Of a DNA stretch of 64,000 nucleotides, positions 1 to 8,665 are shown piece by piece. Source of the DNA: Clostridiales bacterium. Lineage in GTDB: Bacteria > Bacillota > Clostridia > Oscillospirales > Oscillospiraceae. The notes under the pieces were generated by a model, which made no database searches, was not told where the DNA came from, and was given only the letters and a program-made list of their open reading frames with translations. The DNA is taken from positions 600,533 through 664,532 of the forward strand of contig CABIXV010000001.1 in the NCBI GenBank assembly GCA_902362775.1. Direction: 5' to 3'. How positions within the stretch are numbered: the first letter of the stretch is position 1; every line of letters starts with the position of its first letter. A program made the translations under genes and the position numbers.

Positions 1-113
1 TCCTCCGGGGACAATGTCGGCCCGGCTGTATCAGTTCGGCCCATTCGGGGACAGATGCGGATGGGACCTAAGGCAATTCCGCCGATGCTCCATGTCCCCC
101 TGATCGCCTCCAT
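1..113 (-). CDS. ptsI: PTS phosphoenolpyruvate phosphotransferase (Enzyme I), N-terminal fragment cut by the window edge
   Basis: Only the first 37 codons are visible. The ATG at 113-111 follows an AAAGGAGG ribosome site (around 122-129) that overlaps the end of the HPr gene. The peptide begins MEAIRGTWSIGGIALGPIRI, which matches the G-I-A-x-(S/G)-x-G-I-A-x-G-P start of Enzyme I. Enzyme I takes phosphate from PEP and passes it to His15 of HPr. It is the last visible gene of the operon NhaC-like / PfkB / HPr / EI. The active-site His domain lies outside the window, so activity cannot be judged. The assignment rests on the N-terminal motif plus position right after HPr. Confidence 0.75.
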   Translation of the reverse strand, partial: MEAIRGTWSIGGIALGPIRICPRMGRTDTAGPTLSPE

Positions 114-127
114 GAAACCAGCCTCCT

Positions 128-385
128 TTACAGGTTCTCCCGGAAAAAACGCTCCAGGACCGCTATGGACCTCTCCTCATCTCCCCCTTGGACGGTCACG
201 GTGATCTGATCCCCCTGGCGCACGCCCAATGTCATCAAGGCGATGATCCGGGTAGCCTCCACCGCTGTCCCTCCTTTGATTATGGCAACCGTGCTGTCCA
301 GGCCTCTGGCTGTCTGGACCAATAGGCCGGCAGGCCGGGCATGGAGGCCCAGCGGGTCCTTTACCGTGTACGGAAACTGCTTCAC
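128..385 (-). CDS. ptsH: HPr-family phosphocarrier protein lacking the regulatory Ser46
   Basis: 85 residues, the usual HPr length. I chose the GTG start at 385-383 because an AAGGAGAG ribosome site lies about nine bases upstream and translation begins VKQFPYTVKDPLGLHARPAG, the normal HPr start. The active-site His15 is present in GLHARPAG. The segment that in Bacillus HPr reads K-S46-I-M-G-V is here T-R-I-I-A-L, so the serine phosphorylated by HPr kinase is replaced by arginine. Such a protein should relay phosphate from Enzyme I but not act in CcpA-type catabolite repression. It lies between a PfkB kinase gene and ptsI in one minus-strand operon, with no EII genes visible. It could be a second, dedicated HPr rather than the housekeeping one. 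Confidence 0.88.
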   Translation of the reverse strand: MKQFPYTVKDPLGLHARPAGLLVQTARGLDSTVAIIKGGTAVEATRIIALMTLGVRQGDQITVTVQGGDEERSIAVLERFFRENL

Positions 386-414
386 CTGGTCACTCTCTCC
401 TTTTCCCTCAAGAC

Positions 415-1344
415 TCACAGTTCCTCCGCCCTGGGCATAGCCGGGATCGCTCCGCTTCTGGAGCAGGTGATGGCAGCCGCTCGGTTGGCATAGGTCAGAA
501 TGTCCCGCAGCTCCTCTGCCGTCAGCCCCGCCATCGGCTCCCTTCCCCGGCTGCACAGCCGGGCCAGCACAGCCCCCAGGAAGGTATCTCCGGCTCCGTT
601 GGTGTCAGCGACCTGGACCGAGGCACCGGGGACAGAAAAGCTCTCTCCCCGCCAGCGGCAGAAGGCCCCCCGCTCCCCCAGCGTGACCAAGATCAGGGAA
701 ATGCCCCGCTCTTCCAACAGGCGGCTGCCCTCCTCTGGGTCCCGCGTGCCGGTGAGGAGGGGGAGCTCCTCCTCTGACAGCTTGATCACATCCACCAGGG
801 GCAGAGGTATGGCCATCCACTGGGCGGCCTCCTCTGGATTCTTCCACAGGGGCGCCCGATAGTTGGGGTCATAGCTGACCAGGACGCCTGCTCGGTGGGC
901 GTGGCGGGCAGCGAAAATGGTAGCGTTTCGCTCCAGTCCCGCCGTCAGGCTCACCGAGCCAAAATGGAGAAATTTGGTGCGGCCCAGAGCCTCCTCATCC
1001 ACCTCCTCCGGGCTTAAAGTGCAGTCGGCCCCCCGGATGAACTGAAAGTCCCGCTCTCCCCGCGAGTCTACCGACACCACAGCCAGGGTGGTGGGCTGGC
1101 TGCCCGTCCGCAGGCCGGAGCAGTCCACGCCATTTTCCTCCAGCACCCGGCGCAGGTAGGCGCCAAAGCTGTCCCGGCCCACTTTTCCAAAAAAGGCGGT
1201 CTCCGCCCCCAGCCGCGCCGCCGCTACCGCCACATTGGCGGGGGCTCCTCCTGGATTGGCGGCAAAGGCTGGGATTCCCTGATCTGTTGTTCCCGTCTGG
1301 GTCAGGTCGATGAGGACCTCTCCAACGCTTATGATATCTCTCAT
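415..1344 (-). CDS. PfkB-family carbohydrate kinase (fructokinase-like)
   Basis: 309 residues, typical of ribokinase/PfkB enzymes. Signature 1 is present as GGAPANVAVAAARLGA near residues 31-46. The catalytic anion-hole and base motif DTNGAGDTFLGA lies near residue 245. The segment LSEEELPLLTG and the overall order resemble bacterial fructokinases, so the likely reaction is ATP-dependent phosphorylation of a sugar such as fructose; the substrate is not certain. The ATG at 1344 overlaps the stop of the upstream NhaC-like gene (ATGA), pointing to translational coupling. It probably traps a sugar that enters the cell by a route encoded in the same operon. PTS genes follow directly downstream. 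Confidence 0.88.
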   Translation of the reverse strand: MRDIISVGEVLIDLTQTGTTDQGIPAFAANPGGAPANVAVAAARLGAETAFFGKVGRDSFGAYLRRVLEENGVDCSGLRTGSQPTTLAVVSVDSRGERDFQFIRGADCTLSPEEVDEEALGRTKFLHFGSVSLTAGLERNATIFAARHAHRAGVLVSYDPNYRAPLWKNPEEAAQWMAIPLPLVDVIKLSEEELPLLTGTRDPEEGSRLLEERGISLILVTLGERGAFCRWRGESFSVPGASVQVADTNGAGDTFLGAVLARLCSRGREPMAGLTAEELRDILTYANRAAAITCSRSGAIPAMPRAEEL

Positions 1345-2672
1345 AATGCCGCCGCCTTCTTTCTCTTCTTTTCCTTCCAGACCAGGCAAGCCCACCAGCA
1401 CAGGGACACCAGATAGAGGTAGACCGCCAGGGGCAGCGCTGACGCTCCCACCCCAAGGGTGGTCAGCGGGACGCTGGCGGAGATGGCCCAGGGCACCAGA
1501 CCGGCTAGATTAAGCACAGAATTTCCGAGATTGACCGCCAGTTCCATGGAATCCAGGCCCCGCCGACGGTACTCCCCCTCCATCAGTTGGGCCCCCATCA
1601 CAATGCCCACAGCCTGGTTACAGAACAGGCCGCAGCAGCCAAAGGACAGCAGGATGTGGACGGGGAACAGACCTACCCGGTCTACCAGATGCCCCACCCG
1701 GTCAGTCACCGGATCCAGCAGCCCGGTCCCGTTGAAGATACCAGAATAGGCGCAGGACAGGACCACAGTCAGCACGACGTTGATCATGGAACTCAGGCCT
1801 CCGCCGGCCATAATGTCCGCCAGACCCGGTTGAGCTGTCTGGTAGCCCACCAGACAGGCCAGCAGCAGTTCACCCAGATCCATCCCTTGGACGAACAGGG
1901 CGCAGATGGCGGCCAGGACACAGCTGACAGCGATGGACAAGAACGCGCTTATTTTGAGCCAGGGCAGAAGGAGCACGGCGGCGGCTGGAAGAAGTGTCAC
2001 CCAGCTCAACTGAAAGCCGCTCTCTAAAGCCTCGATGATGTGGCTGTCTACCTGCCGGATGGGACACAGGATGGATAGGACACCGTAGACAGCCAGCGAC
2101 AAAGCCATGGGCAGAGGGGTAGTGCGCCACATCTCGTGCTGAAAGGCCCTCTGCTCCGCCCCTGACACCGCCGCTGTCAGCGCCGCGGAGGAGGAAGCGG
2201 GGGACAGCCGCTCTCCCACATAGATCCCGGATATGATAGCCCCGGCGGTGACGGTTAGATCGGCCCCGCCGCTGCGGGCGATGGCCATCAGGATCACTCC
2301 CGCGGTGCCCACTACACCGAAGGAACTGCCAAAGGCCAAGCTGAACAGGGCTGGCAGCAAAAAGGCCACCAGGATGAAGGTCCTGGGTGTGATGAGTTGT
2401 GCGCCTCCCCAGACGAAGAAGGCCACCGTCCCCCCCGCCCGCCACAGGGCGGTGAGCAGCCCGATCAGGACCAGGATACGCAGCACCTTTACTGAGGTCT
2501 TCATTCCAGTCAGGGTCATTTGGACCAGGTCAGCCGCCCGGTGTCCCCGGTGCAGCCCGACCAGGAAAAAGCACACCAGCCCCACCAGCAGGGCCAAAAA
2601 CTGGGGCAGCCCCATGACCATACAGCAGGCCACACAAGCCAGGAACACCCCAAACGCCGCAAAAAGATCCAC
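1341..2672 (-). CDS. NhaC-family Na+/H+ antiporter-like transporter
   Basis: 443 residues with about eleven or twelve hydrophobic segments and the motif GERLSPASSSAALTA, the counterpart of the GDKLSPLSDTT signature of NhaC carriers. Family members exchange Na+ for H+ or an organic substrate across the cytoplasmic membrane. I prefer the GTG at 2672 (AGGGGAG six bases upstream) to a TTG at 2729 that has no ribosome site. It is the first gene of the operon, with a strong promoter 140 bases upstream. Because the next genes are a sugar kinase and PTS carrier proteins, it may move a sugar or sugar-like compound with Na+ rather than act as a pure antiporter; that is inference. Confidence 0.8.
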   Translation of the reverse strand: MDLFAAFGVFLACVACCMVMGLPQFLALLVGLVCFFLVGLHRGHRAADLVQMTLTGMKTSVKVLRILVLIGLLTALWRAGGTVAFFVWGGAQLITPRTFILVAFLLPALFSLAFGSSFGVVGTAGVILMAIARSGGADLTVTAGAIISGIYVGERLSPASSSAALTAAVSGAEQRAFQHEMWRTTPLPMALSLAVYGVLSILCPIRQVDSHIIEALESGFQLSWVTLLPAAAVLLLPWLKISAFLSIAVSCVLAAICALFVQGMDLGELLLACLVGYQTAQPGLADIMAGGGLSSMINVVLTVVLSCAYSGIFNGTGLLDPVTDRVGHLVDRVGLFPVHILLSFGCCGLFCNQAVGIVMGAQLMEGEYRRRGLDSMELAVNLGNSVLNLAGLVPWAISASVPLTTLGVGASALPLAVYLYLVSLCWWACLVWKEKKRKKAAAL

Positions 2673-2812
2673 TTTTTTCTCCCCTTTTATCCCTCTCCGC
2701 CCGAGATGGGACACTTTTTCATCCCGCAATACTACAATCGTGCCATGCCGTCGGTCCGCTCGGTCCCCTCCTCAGGGCTGTCAGTCCCGTTGTGTCCCTC
2801 CTGTTTGCCGCC

Positions 2813-2841
2813 ATTATAGCATTTTTTCGCTCCAGTGTCAT
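2813..2841 (-). promoter_or_regulatory. Promoter of the NhaC/PfkB/HPr/EI operon
   Basis: On the minus strand, ATGACA (2841-2836), a 17-bp spacer and TATAAT (2818-2813) preceded by TGC, an extended -10. One mismatch to the sigma-70/SigA consensus. It leaves a leader of about 135 nt before the GTG at 2672, in which I recognise no riboswitch. Confidence 0.75.
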
Positions 2842-2908
2842 CCGGTTTTTCAGCATGGCCCACCATTTCCTTTTCGTCCTGTCCCCCCTTTCTTTTCCAA
2901 AAAAGGTA

Positions 2909-2917
2909 TGGTATAAT
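2909..2917 (+). promoter_or_regulatory. Extended -10 element, candidate upstream promoter for the kinase/helicase genes
   Basis: TGGTATAAT, a full extended -10, but with no convincing -35 at 17 bp. A second perfect TATAAT lies at 3038-3043, 20 bases before the TTG start at 3063, again with a weak -35. Either or both could start transcription of the shikimate-kinase-like gene. Confidence 0.4.
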
Positions 2918-3062
2918 AAATTCTCAGAGCATATGGGACAATACTATTTTTCGGGGCCGGGCCGCTGTCCGACCATTTTGTTGTGCGCCTCCCTCTCCCT
3001 GGAATCGTTCCTATGCCCTTGGCATACTGGAGCATATTATAATAGGGAAAGGCGGAATCTTT

Positions 3063-3659
3063 TTGGACAACCTCGTACTCATCGGTATGCCTGGTTCTGG
3101 CAAAAGCACTGTGGGGGTTCTGCTGGCCAAGGCCCTGGGGTTGAGCTTTGTCGATGTAGATCTGGTCATCCAGCGGCGGGAGGGGGCCCTTCTTCAAGAG
3201 ATCCTGGATACTCAGGGGGCCGAGGCTTTTCTGGACGCGGAGGAGGAAGCTGTCCTCTCCCTTCAGTGTCAGAACGCGGTCATTGCCCCAGGGGGAAGCG
3301 CGGTATGCCGGGAAAAAGGCGCGCTGTATTTGAAGGAACTGGGACGGGTCATCTATCTCCGCGTCCCTCTGGAGGAGCTGGACCGCCGCATCCAGGATCT
3401 GGCCACCCGGGGCATTGCCATGGCTCCGGGACAGGGCCTGGCGGATTTAATGGCCTATCGAGGCCCCCTTTATGAAAAATATGCCGATCTCATCGTCGAT
3501 TGCCTGCCTGGTCAGACTCTTGCCCAGACTACGGGTGCGGTTCTGGACTGTCTGTCCCAGGACCTCTCTGCCCCAGCCCACGGGGTCAATGTGGGCCAGA
3601 CGGCAGCGATCCGGCTCCGTTCTGAATCAGAAAAGGAAGGATCCAATGACATTTCGTGA
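3063..3659 (+). CDS. Shikimate-kinase-like P-loop kinase with altered substrate residues
   Basis: 198 residues. The Walker A motif [11 protein letters not shown] is near residues 8-18, the Asp pair DVDL near 32-35, and the conserved [10 protein letters not shown] near 135-144 (Arg136 equivalent of AroK). I chose the TTG start at 3063 with an AAAGGCGG site upstream; in-frame ATG codons further upstream have no ribosome site. AroK-type enzymes phosphorylate shikimate at the 3-OH. Two shikimate contacts look changed: the Arg in the FR motif is Leu (EAFLDAEEE) and the GGG loop reads PGGS. The protein may therefore use another small hydroxylated substrate. Its last 14 bases overlap the helicase gene start. 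Confidence 0.7.
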   Translation: MDNLVLIGMPGSGKSTVGVLLAKALGLSFVDVDLVIQRREGALLQEILDTQGAEAFLDAEEEAVLSLQCQNAVIAPGGSAVCREKGALYLKELGRVIYLRVPLEELDRRIQDLATRGIAMAPGQGLADLMAYRGPLYEKYADLIVDCLPGQTLAQTTGAVLDCLSQDLSAPAHGVNVGQTAAIRLRSESEKEGSNDIS

Positions 3660-5526
3660 TTTGGGGCTCAACGCCTCCATCCTGCGTGCCCTGGAGGAGC
3701 AGGGCTATGCCAAGCCCTCTCCCATCCAGGAGAAGGCCATTCCCCCTGCCTTGAAGGGCCGGGACGTACTGGGCTGTGCCCAGACTGGCACGGGCAAAAC
3801 CTGCGCCTTTGCCGCCCCCATTCTCCAGCGGCTGGCCGCCTCTCCCGCCGCCGGCCGTCCGATCCGTGCCCTGATCCTCACCCCTACCCGCGAGCTGGCC
3901 ATCCAGATCGGAGAGAGCTTTGCGGCCTACGGCAAGTATCTGAAGCTGCGCCACACCGTCATTTTCGGCGGCGTGGGTCAAGCCCCCCAGGCCGAGGCGC
4001 TGAAGCGGGGGGTGGATATCCTGGTAGCCACTCCGGGCCGGCTCATTGATCTCCACGACCAGGGGCTGATCTCCGCCAATCATCTGGAAATGTTTGTCCT
4101 GGACGAAGCCGACCGGATGCTGGATATGGGCTTTATCCACGACGTGAAAAAAATACTCAAGTGGCTGCCCCAAAAGAAGCAGACGCTCTTTTTCTCTGCT
4201 ACCATGCCCCCGGAGATTACCGAGCTGGTAAACTCTCTGCTGAAGGATCCGGTCAAGGTCGCGGTAGATCCGGTATCCTCCCCGGTGGATGCCATCCACC
4301 AGACCGTATACTTCGTAGACCGGGGCAATAAGACCCAGCTTCTGGCGCTTCTGGTGGAACAGTTGAAGGTGAAGAACGCGCTGGTCTTTACCCGGACCAA
4401 GCATGGGGCCAACAAGGTGGCCCGGGACTTGGTCAAAGCGGGGATCCCTGCCGCCGCCATCCACGGCAATAAGAGCCAGACCGCCCGGCAGCAGGCCCTG
4501 TCTGACTTTAAGGCTGGCCGGATCCAATGCCTGGTGGCCACTGATATCGCCGCCCGTGGGCTGGACATCGAGGAGTTGTCCCACGTCTTTAACTACAATC
4601 TGCCCGAAGTCCCGGAAACCTATGTCCACCGCATCGGCCGCACCGGCCGAGCGGGCCGTGAGGGCGTGGCCGTGGCCCTGTGCGATTTCTCGGAAAAACC
4701 CCTGTTGAAGGATATTGAGAAGCTTATGGGACGAAAGGTACCTGTGGTGGAGGACCACCCCTGGCCTATGGAGGTCTTTGAGGCCCCCAAGCGGGACAAA
4801 AACGGCAAGCCCATCAACGCTGAGGACGCCGAGGCCCGGGCCGCTGCCAAAGAGCTGCGCCGGATGCGGGACCAGAGCCAGAAGGAGACCCTCCAGCGCA
4901 AGGCGGCCCAGGCCCAGCAGAAGGGCCAGGAGGCAGGAGAGCAGGAGGAAAAGCGTTCCCGCTCCCGCCGCCGGAAGAAAAAGGCCGGTCAGTCTGAAGG
5001 GGTACCCCCCGGCACCGCACCCGCCGCCCTCCAGGATTACGAGAGTCCCATCCGCCGCTCCGAACCACCCAAGCGAGGAGTACGTCCCGGCACGCTGATG
5101 GACACCGGCGACGCCATGCCACGCACCGATTTCCACCGGCCCAACCCTCTGGACAGCGATGTCATCATGGACGCCACCGCCCGGCTTCTGGCGCCCCGGC
5201 GCTCCCCCCTGGTTCCCTCTCGCGGCGGGAGTGACCGAAAGGAGAGCCGTGCCGGCAAGGGACATGGCAGCAGAGAGGGCCAGCCGGCCCCCCAGCCCGG
5301 TCAGGCGCACCGGCAGAAGGCCAAGTCCCGCGCCGGGCAGCAGTCCGAGTCCAAGGGGGCTGCGCCCAAAGGCCCGCTGGAAAAGAAGTCCGGCGGCAAG
5401 AAGCGGACCTCCCGCCCCGACAGGCGCCATTCCCAGCCACTGGAACCCCGCCGGAATGGTCAGCCTAAGGACTCCACCGAGCAGCATAGCCTGATGAAGC
5501 CCTATTACTTGGATATTGGCAGATGA
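3646..5526 (+). CDS. DEAD-box ATP-dependent RNA helicase with long basic tail
   Basis: 626 residues. All core motifs are visible in order: Q motif (YAKPSPIQ), I (AQTGTGKT), Ia (PTRELA), Ib (TPGR), II (DEAD), III (SAT), IV (LVFTRTK), V ([10 protein letters not shown]) and VI ([11 protein letters not shown]). The last 240 residues are rich in Lys, Arg, Gln and Pro, as in RhlE/CsdA-type helicases that use a basic tail to hold RNA. The role is unwinding of RNA in ribosome assembly, mRNA decay or cold adaptation. The ATG at 3646 has an AAAAGGAAGG site and overlaps the end of the kinase gene, so the two are likely cotranscribed. The tail may read as low complexity but stays in frame to the stop. 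Confidence 0.95.
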   Translation: MTFRDLGLNASILRALEEQGYAKPSPIQEKAIPPALKGRDVLGCAQTGTGKTCAFAAPILQRLAASPAAGRPIRALILTPTRELAIQIGESFAAYGKYLKLRHTVIFGGVGQAPQAEALKRGVDILVATPGRLIDLHDQGLISANHLEMFVLDEADRMLDMGFIHDVKKILKWLPQKKQTLFFSATMPPEITELVNSLLKDPVKVAVDPVSSPVDAIHQTVYFVDRGNKTQLLALLVEQLKVKNALVFTRTKHGANKVARDLVKAGIPAAAIHGNKSQTARQQALSDFKAGRIQCLVATDIAARGLDIEELSHVFNYNLPEVPETYVHRIGRTGRAGREGVAVALCDFSEKPLLKDIEKLMGRKVPVVEDHPWPMEVFEAPKRDKNGKPINAEDAEARAAAKELRRMRDQSQKETLQRKAAQAQQKGQEAGEQEEKRSRSRRRKKKAGQSEGVPPGTAPAALQDYESPIRRSEPPKRGVRPGTLMDTGDAMPRTDFHRPNPLDSDVIMDATARLLAPRRSPLVPSRGGSDRKESRAGKGHGSREGQPAPQPGQAHRQKAKSRAGQQSESKGAAPKGPLEKKSGGKKRTSRPDRRHSQPLEPRRNGQPKDSTEQHSLMKPYYLDIGR

Positions 5527-5583
5527 TCCCGGTGGACGGAGCAGAGGGGCTCTCTCCCGCTTCCATGTCCGCTCCCAGTCAAT

Positions 5584-5612
5584 TTGTCTTACAAAATACT
5601 ATTTAATATACA
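5584..5612 (+). promoter_or_regulatory. Candidate promoter of the CoA-transferase gene
   Basis: TTGTCT (5584-5589), 17-bp spacer, TATACA (5607-5612), then an AGGAGG-like site 8-10 bases before the ATG at 5632. Both boxes are 4/6 matches; the leader would be only about a dozen bases. Confidence 0.4.
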
Positions 5613-5631
5613 GAATATGGAGGAAAACAGT

Positions 5632-6972
5632 ATGGATTATCAGGCCCTCTATCAGCAGAAGCTGACCACCGCCGACGAGGCGGTCAAGGTGGTCAAGTCC
5701 GGTGACTGGGTAGATTACACCTGGTGTACCAACCACCCCATTGCCTTGGACAAGGCCCTGGCCGCCCGGCAGAATGAGCTAACCGATGTCAAGGTCCGGG
5801 GCGGCGTCACCATGTGGATGCCCGAGATCGCCAAGGCCGAGGACGCCGGGGAGCACTTCGCCTGGCACTCCTGGCACTGCAGCGGAATTGACCGGAAGAT
5901 CATCGCCAAGGGAATGGGTTATTTCAGCCCCATGCGCTACTCCGAGTTGCCCCGGTTCTACCGGGAACACCTGGATCCCGTAGATGTGGTAATGCTCCAG
6001 GTCACCCCCATGGATAAGCATGGCAACTTTAATTTTGGTCTGGCCTGCTCCCACCTGGCGGATATGCTGGCCCGGGCGAAGTGCGTCATCGTAGAGGTCA
6101 ATCAAAATCTTCCCTGGGTCTATGGCCTGACTGGTACAGAAATCAACATTCAGGACGTGACATATGTGGTGGAAGGAGATAATCCCCCCATCGCCCAGCT
6201 TGGCGCCGGCGGCCCTGCTACTGAGGTGGACAAAGCGGTGGCCAACCTGGTGGTGCCCCAGATTCCCAACGGTGCCTGCCTGCAGCTTGGCATCGGTGGT
6301 ATGCCCAACGCTATCGGCGCCATGATTGCTCAGTCCGATCTAAAGGATCTGTCTGTCCATACCGAGATGTATGTGGACGCCTTCGTGGACATGGCCGCCG
6401 CCGGCAAAATCACCGGACGGCACAAGGCGCTGGATAAAGGCCGCCAGGTCTTTGCCTTTGCGGCTGGCACCCAGAAGCTGTATGACTACGTGGACCGCAA
6501 TCCCGACGTGATGGCTGCCCCTGTGGACTATACCAATGACGTCCATGTCATGGCACAGATCGACAATTTCATCTCCATCAACAACGCCATTGACATGGAC
6601 CTGTTCGGCCAGGTCAACGCTGAGTCTGCCGGCATCAAGCACATCTCCGGCACTGGCGGACAGTTGGACTTCGCCATGGGCGCTTACCTGTCCAAGGGGG
6701 GCAAGAGCTTCATCTGTATGTCCTCCACCGTCACCGGCAAGGATGGCACGGTCAAGAGCCGCATCGTCCCCACTCTGACTCCCGGCTCCATCTGCACCGA
6801 CCCCCGGTCCTGCACCCACTACATCGTGACTGAGTACGGAATGGTATGTATGAAGGGCCTGTCCACTTGGCAGCGCGCTGAGGCAGCCATCTCCATCGCC
6901 CACCCTGATTTCCGTGAACAGCTCATCAAGGACGCGGAGAAAATGGGCATCTGGCGGCGCAGCAACAAGTAA
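5632..6972 (+). CDS. but: Butyryl-CoA:acetate CoA-transferase-like enzyme
   Basis: 446 residues, the usual size of class I acetyl-CoA hydrolase/transferase enzymes. The N-terminus ([20 protein letters not shown] then [20 protein letters not shown]) closely resembles the But enzyme of butyrate-producing gut Firmicutes. The candidate catalytic glutamate is in HTEMYVDAF, and the glycine loops GAGGPATEV and [12 protein letters not shown] frame the CoA site. The expected reaction moves CoA from butyryl-CoA to acetate, giving butyrate and acetyl-CoA at the end of fermentation. 4-hydroxybutyrate CoA-transferase is the main alternative. The ATG at 5632 has GGAGGAAAACAG just upstream. A terminator follows, so it is probably monocistronic. 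A paralogue is cut by the right end of the window. Confidence 0.85.
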   Translation: MDYQALYQQKLTTADEAVKVVKSGDWVDYTWCTNHPIALDKALAARQNELTDVKVRGGVTMWMPEIAKAEDAGEHFAWHSWHCSGIDRKIIAKGMGYFSPMRYSELPRFYREHLDPVDVVMLQVTPMDKHGNFNFGLACSHLADMLARAKCVIVEVNQNLPWVYGLTGTEINIQDVTYVVEGDNPPIAQLGAGGPATEVDKAVANLVVPQIPNGACLQLGIGGMPNAIGAMIAQSDLKDLSVHTEMYVDAFVDMAAAGKITGRHKALDKGRQVFAFAAGTQKLYDYVDRNPDVMAAPVDYTNDVHVMAQIDNFISINNAIDMDLFGQVNAESAGIKHISGTGGQLDFAMGAYLSKGGKSFICMSSTVTGKDGTVKSRIVPTLTPGSICTDPRSCTHYIVTEYGMVCMKGLSTWQRAEAAISIAHPDFREQLIKDAEKMGIWRRSNK

Positions 6973-6985
6973 AAAGCTTGCTAAT

Positions 6986-7021
6986 AAAAAATCCCTGTGT
7001 CCAAAAGGCACAGGGATTTTT
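6986..7021 (+). terminator. Intrinsic terminator after the CoA-transferase gene
   Basis: Thirteen-base arms AAAAATCCCTGTG and CACAGGGATTTTT around a ten-base loop, ending in a T run. Confidence 0.85.
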
Positions 7022-7182
7022 CAAATCAGCTCCCACTGAAAGTCCTCCCACTTCAACCGGCTGCCCACCGTGGTCCCCTCCGGCAGCAGGAACATGGTAA
7101 TAGAGTGCTCCCGCCCCCCATCAGACAGCAGGTCGGCGTAATCTCCGTTGACTCTCTGAACTGTGTAAAAAATCGGGTCCAA
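7021..7182 (-). CDS. Small DUF3006-like protein
   Basis: 53 residues, read from a TTG at 7182 with AGGAG ten bases upstream. The TGA of the membrane protein gene lies two bases before this TTG, so translation is likely coupled. The peptide reads LDPIFYTVQRVNGDYADLLS and then contains FLLPEGTTVGSRL. The pattern V-x-R-x-x-G-x-Y-A ... L-P-E-G-x-x-x-G-x-x-L is that of the DUF3006 family, short beta-rich proteins of unknown function. Its last codon touches the arm of the opposing terminator. Its size makes automatic gene callers likely to miss it. Confidence 0.65.
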   Translation of the reverse strand: MDPIFYTVQRVNGDYADLLSDGGREHSITMFLLPEGTTVGSRLKWEDFQWELI

Positions 7183-7184
7183 TT

Positions 7185-7760
7185 TCAGCTCTCTCCTTTC
7201 TCACATCCCGTCTGCTCCTTACAGGACCGGCGGATCTGGAAATAAAATACGAGATAACTGATTACATCCAGCACAAAGATCAGTTGAAAAATCACATTTC
7301 GGGCAAACTTTTTCCCCGTCAGGTTGCCCAGCCGGTACTGCACATACAGCCCGCTGATGGAGTAGGCCGAGGTGGCCAGCACCACGGAATAGGCAAAGGC
7401 TACGCCAAGAAATCCGAAGGGCAGCAAGATCTGCAGACCTGGAATCACGAGAAAGGCGGCTAACATCATTGACCAGATCTGCAGGTGCGTGATAAAAAAG
7501 GGGATGGTCAGCAGCTTCATGGCCAAGGCCAAGTGATTCAGCCTTCTCCGGGCGGAAAGGTCTGCCTGGACTCGCCTCACCCGCTTGATCAGAAAGATGA
7601 TGGCTACCACGGCAAGAATCAGGTTGGCGATCACCGCCGGCGGCAGCAGTCCCCATGGGATATCCAGGTCTCCACTCCCGTCCGACAGCAGAATGGGTCC
7701 CAGTAAAACGGCCTGGGTCCCATAGAGGCTGACTAAATAAAGAGCGCTTATGATGATCAT
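7185..7760 (-). CDS. Hypothetical membrane protein with about five TM helices
   Basis: 191 residues with hydrophobic stretches near residues 5-25, 38-58, 82-102, 108-130 and 160-180. A short basic loop (IKRVRRVQADLSARRRLNH) lies after the second helix, suggesting a cytoplasmic face there. The ATG at 7760 follows GAGGAGTG with good spacing. No enzyme motif is visible. It resembles unnamed clostridial membrane proteins sometimes grouped near DUF6652, but I am not sure. It forms a two-gene unit with the following DUF3006-like gene. Confidence 0.6.
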   Translation of the reverse strand: MIIISALYLVSLYGTQAVLLGPILLSDGSGDLDIPWGLLPPAVIANLILAVVAIIFLIKRVRRVQADLSARRRLNHLALAMKLLTIPFFITHLQIWSMMLAAFLVIPGLQILLPFGFLGVAFAYSVVLATSAYSISGLYVQYRLGNLTGKKFARNVIFQLIFVLDVISYLVFYFQIRRSCKEQTGCEKGES

Positions 7761-7859
7761 GTCTACTCACTCCTCAACGCCCTGTAAAAAGTCCGTTTTA
7801 TGGGACTGCTCTTTTCCTATACTTAGGTTGTCGATCAGACAAGAAAGGAGCAGAACATT

Positions 7860-7979
7860 ATGGATTACAGCATCGTTTGGGTACGGGGACATGTGGAGGT
7901 CTACGACTGGGCAGGGCGGTTCTGCTTCTCTGCCGATAACGAGCGGGAGGCCAGAGAGGAACTGGCTCTCACCGCGTAA
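7860..7979 (+). CDS. 39-residue small protein, probably conserved in Oscillospiraceae
   Basis: The ATG at 7860 has AAAGGAG nine bases upstream, the gene is 40 codons including the stop, and an intrinsic terminator follows at 7989. The peptide begins MDYSIVWVRGHVEVYDWAGR, continues FCFSADNEREAREEL and ends LALTA. The layout is a beta-hairpin-like VxGHVEVY stretch followed by an acidic helix. I recall similar short peptides in related gut Firmicutes but no named function. The combination of ribosome site, clean frame and terminator supports a real gene. Confidence 0.6.
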   Translation: MDYSIVWVRGHVEVYDWAGRFCFSADNEREAREELALTA

Positions 7980-7988
7980 ATTCAACTT

Positions 7989-8020
7989 GGGGGTGCGCTA
8001 CAGGGGCGCCCCCTTTTCTT
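7989..8020 (+). terminator. Intrinsic terminator after the 39-residue protein gene
   Basis: Arms GGGGGTGC and GCGCCCCC (one G-U pair) followed by TTTTCTT. Confidence 0.65.
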
Positions 8021-8044
8021 ATTGGCTGCCCCGGTGTTCTCCGT

Positions 8045-8665
8045 TCAGGAGTCGATAAAGCTGCGGATACGCAGCTTCACTCCCAACCGGTCAGCGATGT
8101 CCCGGCAGTTCTGGATCTCCTCTTGCGTCTTGTCCTTGTCCACAATAGTCAGCACCACATGGGGCACATAGCGCTTGGCCTCTCCGGCAAAATCCAGCAT
8201 GGCCTGATAGGCCGCCTCCCCCTGAACGGGGTGGCACAGGGCGGTGTAGTCCGCCGCGTTGTCCGAGTTGAGAGAAATAGACAGGGTATCGATGCGTCCC
8301 TTTAGCTCTGGGCACACATCCCGGCCCAGAATCAGATTGGCGTGTCCATTGGTGTTGATACGCACTGGGGGCAGCTTATCCCCGAAACGCCCCTTCAGCT
8401 CGTCCACCAGCCACAAGATATCATCCAGGCGGTAGGTGGGCTCACCATAGCCACAGAATACGATCTCCCGGTAGGAGCACACATCCCGGCTCAAAAAGCT
8501 GTCCAGAGCCTCCTGGCGGGTAGGCTCCCGCTCCAGCCACAGGGAGTCCTCGGTATAGATGGACCCCTGCGCCCTGCCGTGGCGCAGGCAGAATTCGCAG
8601 TTGCAGTTGCATTTGTTGGTCAGGTTCACATACAGCGCGTCCTCATATTCATAGGTAATGGTCAT
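8045..8665 (-). CDS. TatD-associated radical SAM protein
   Basis: 206 residues. The cluster motif C-x3-C-x2-C is in NKCNCNCEFCLRHG (Cys19, 23, 26), followed by the radical SAM glycine motif CGYGEPT. It is shorter than most radical SAM enzymes and fits the TatD-linked family known as TIGR04038. The reaction is not known. The gene is last in the operon tatD / membrane protein / radical SAM; its ATG overlaps the upstream stop as ATGA. The recurring link with TatD suggests a role tied to nucleic acid quality control, but this is inference. Confidence 0.85.
   Translation of the reverse strand: MTITYEYEDALYVNLTNKCNCNCEFCLRHGRAQGSIYTEDSLWLEREPTRQEALDSFLSRDVCSYREIVFCGYGEPTYRLDDILWLVDELKGRFGDKLPPVRINTNGHANLILGRDVCPELKGRIDTLSISLNSDNAADYTALCHPVQGEAAYQAMLDFAGEAKRYVPHVVLTIVDKDKTQEEIQNCRDIADRLGVKLRIRSFIDS

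Noticed and set aside
3586..5487. 633-codon minus-strand open frame opposite the DEAD-box helicase gene
   Set aside because: It is antisense to a gene with all helicase motifs, has no family motif and arises from the high GC content.
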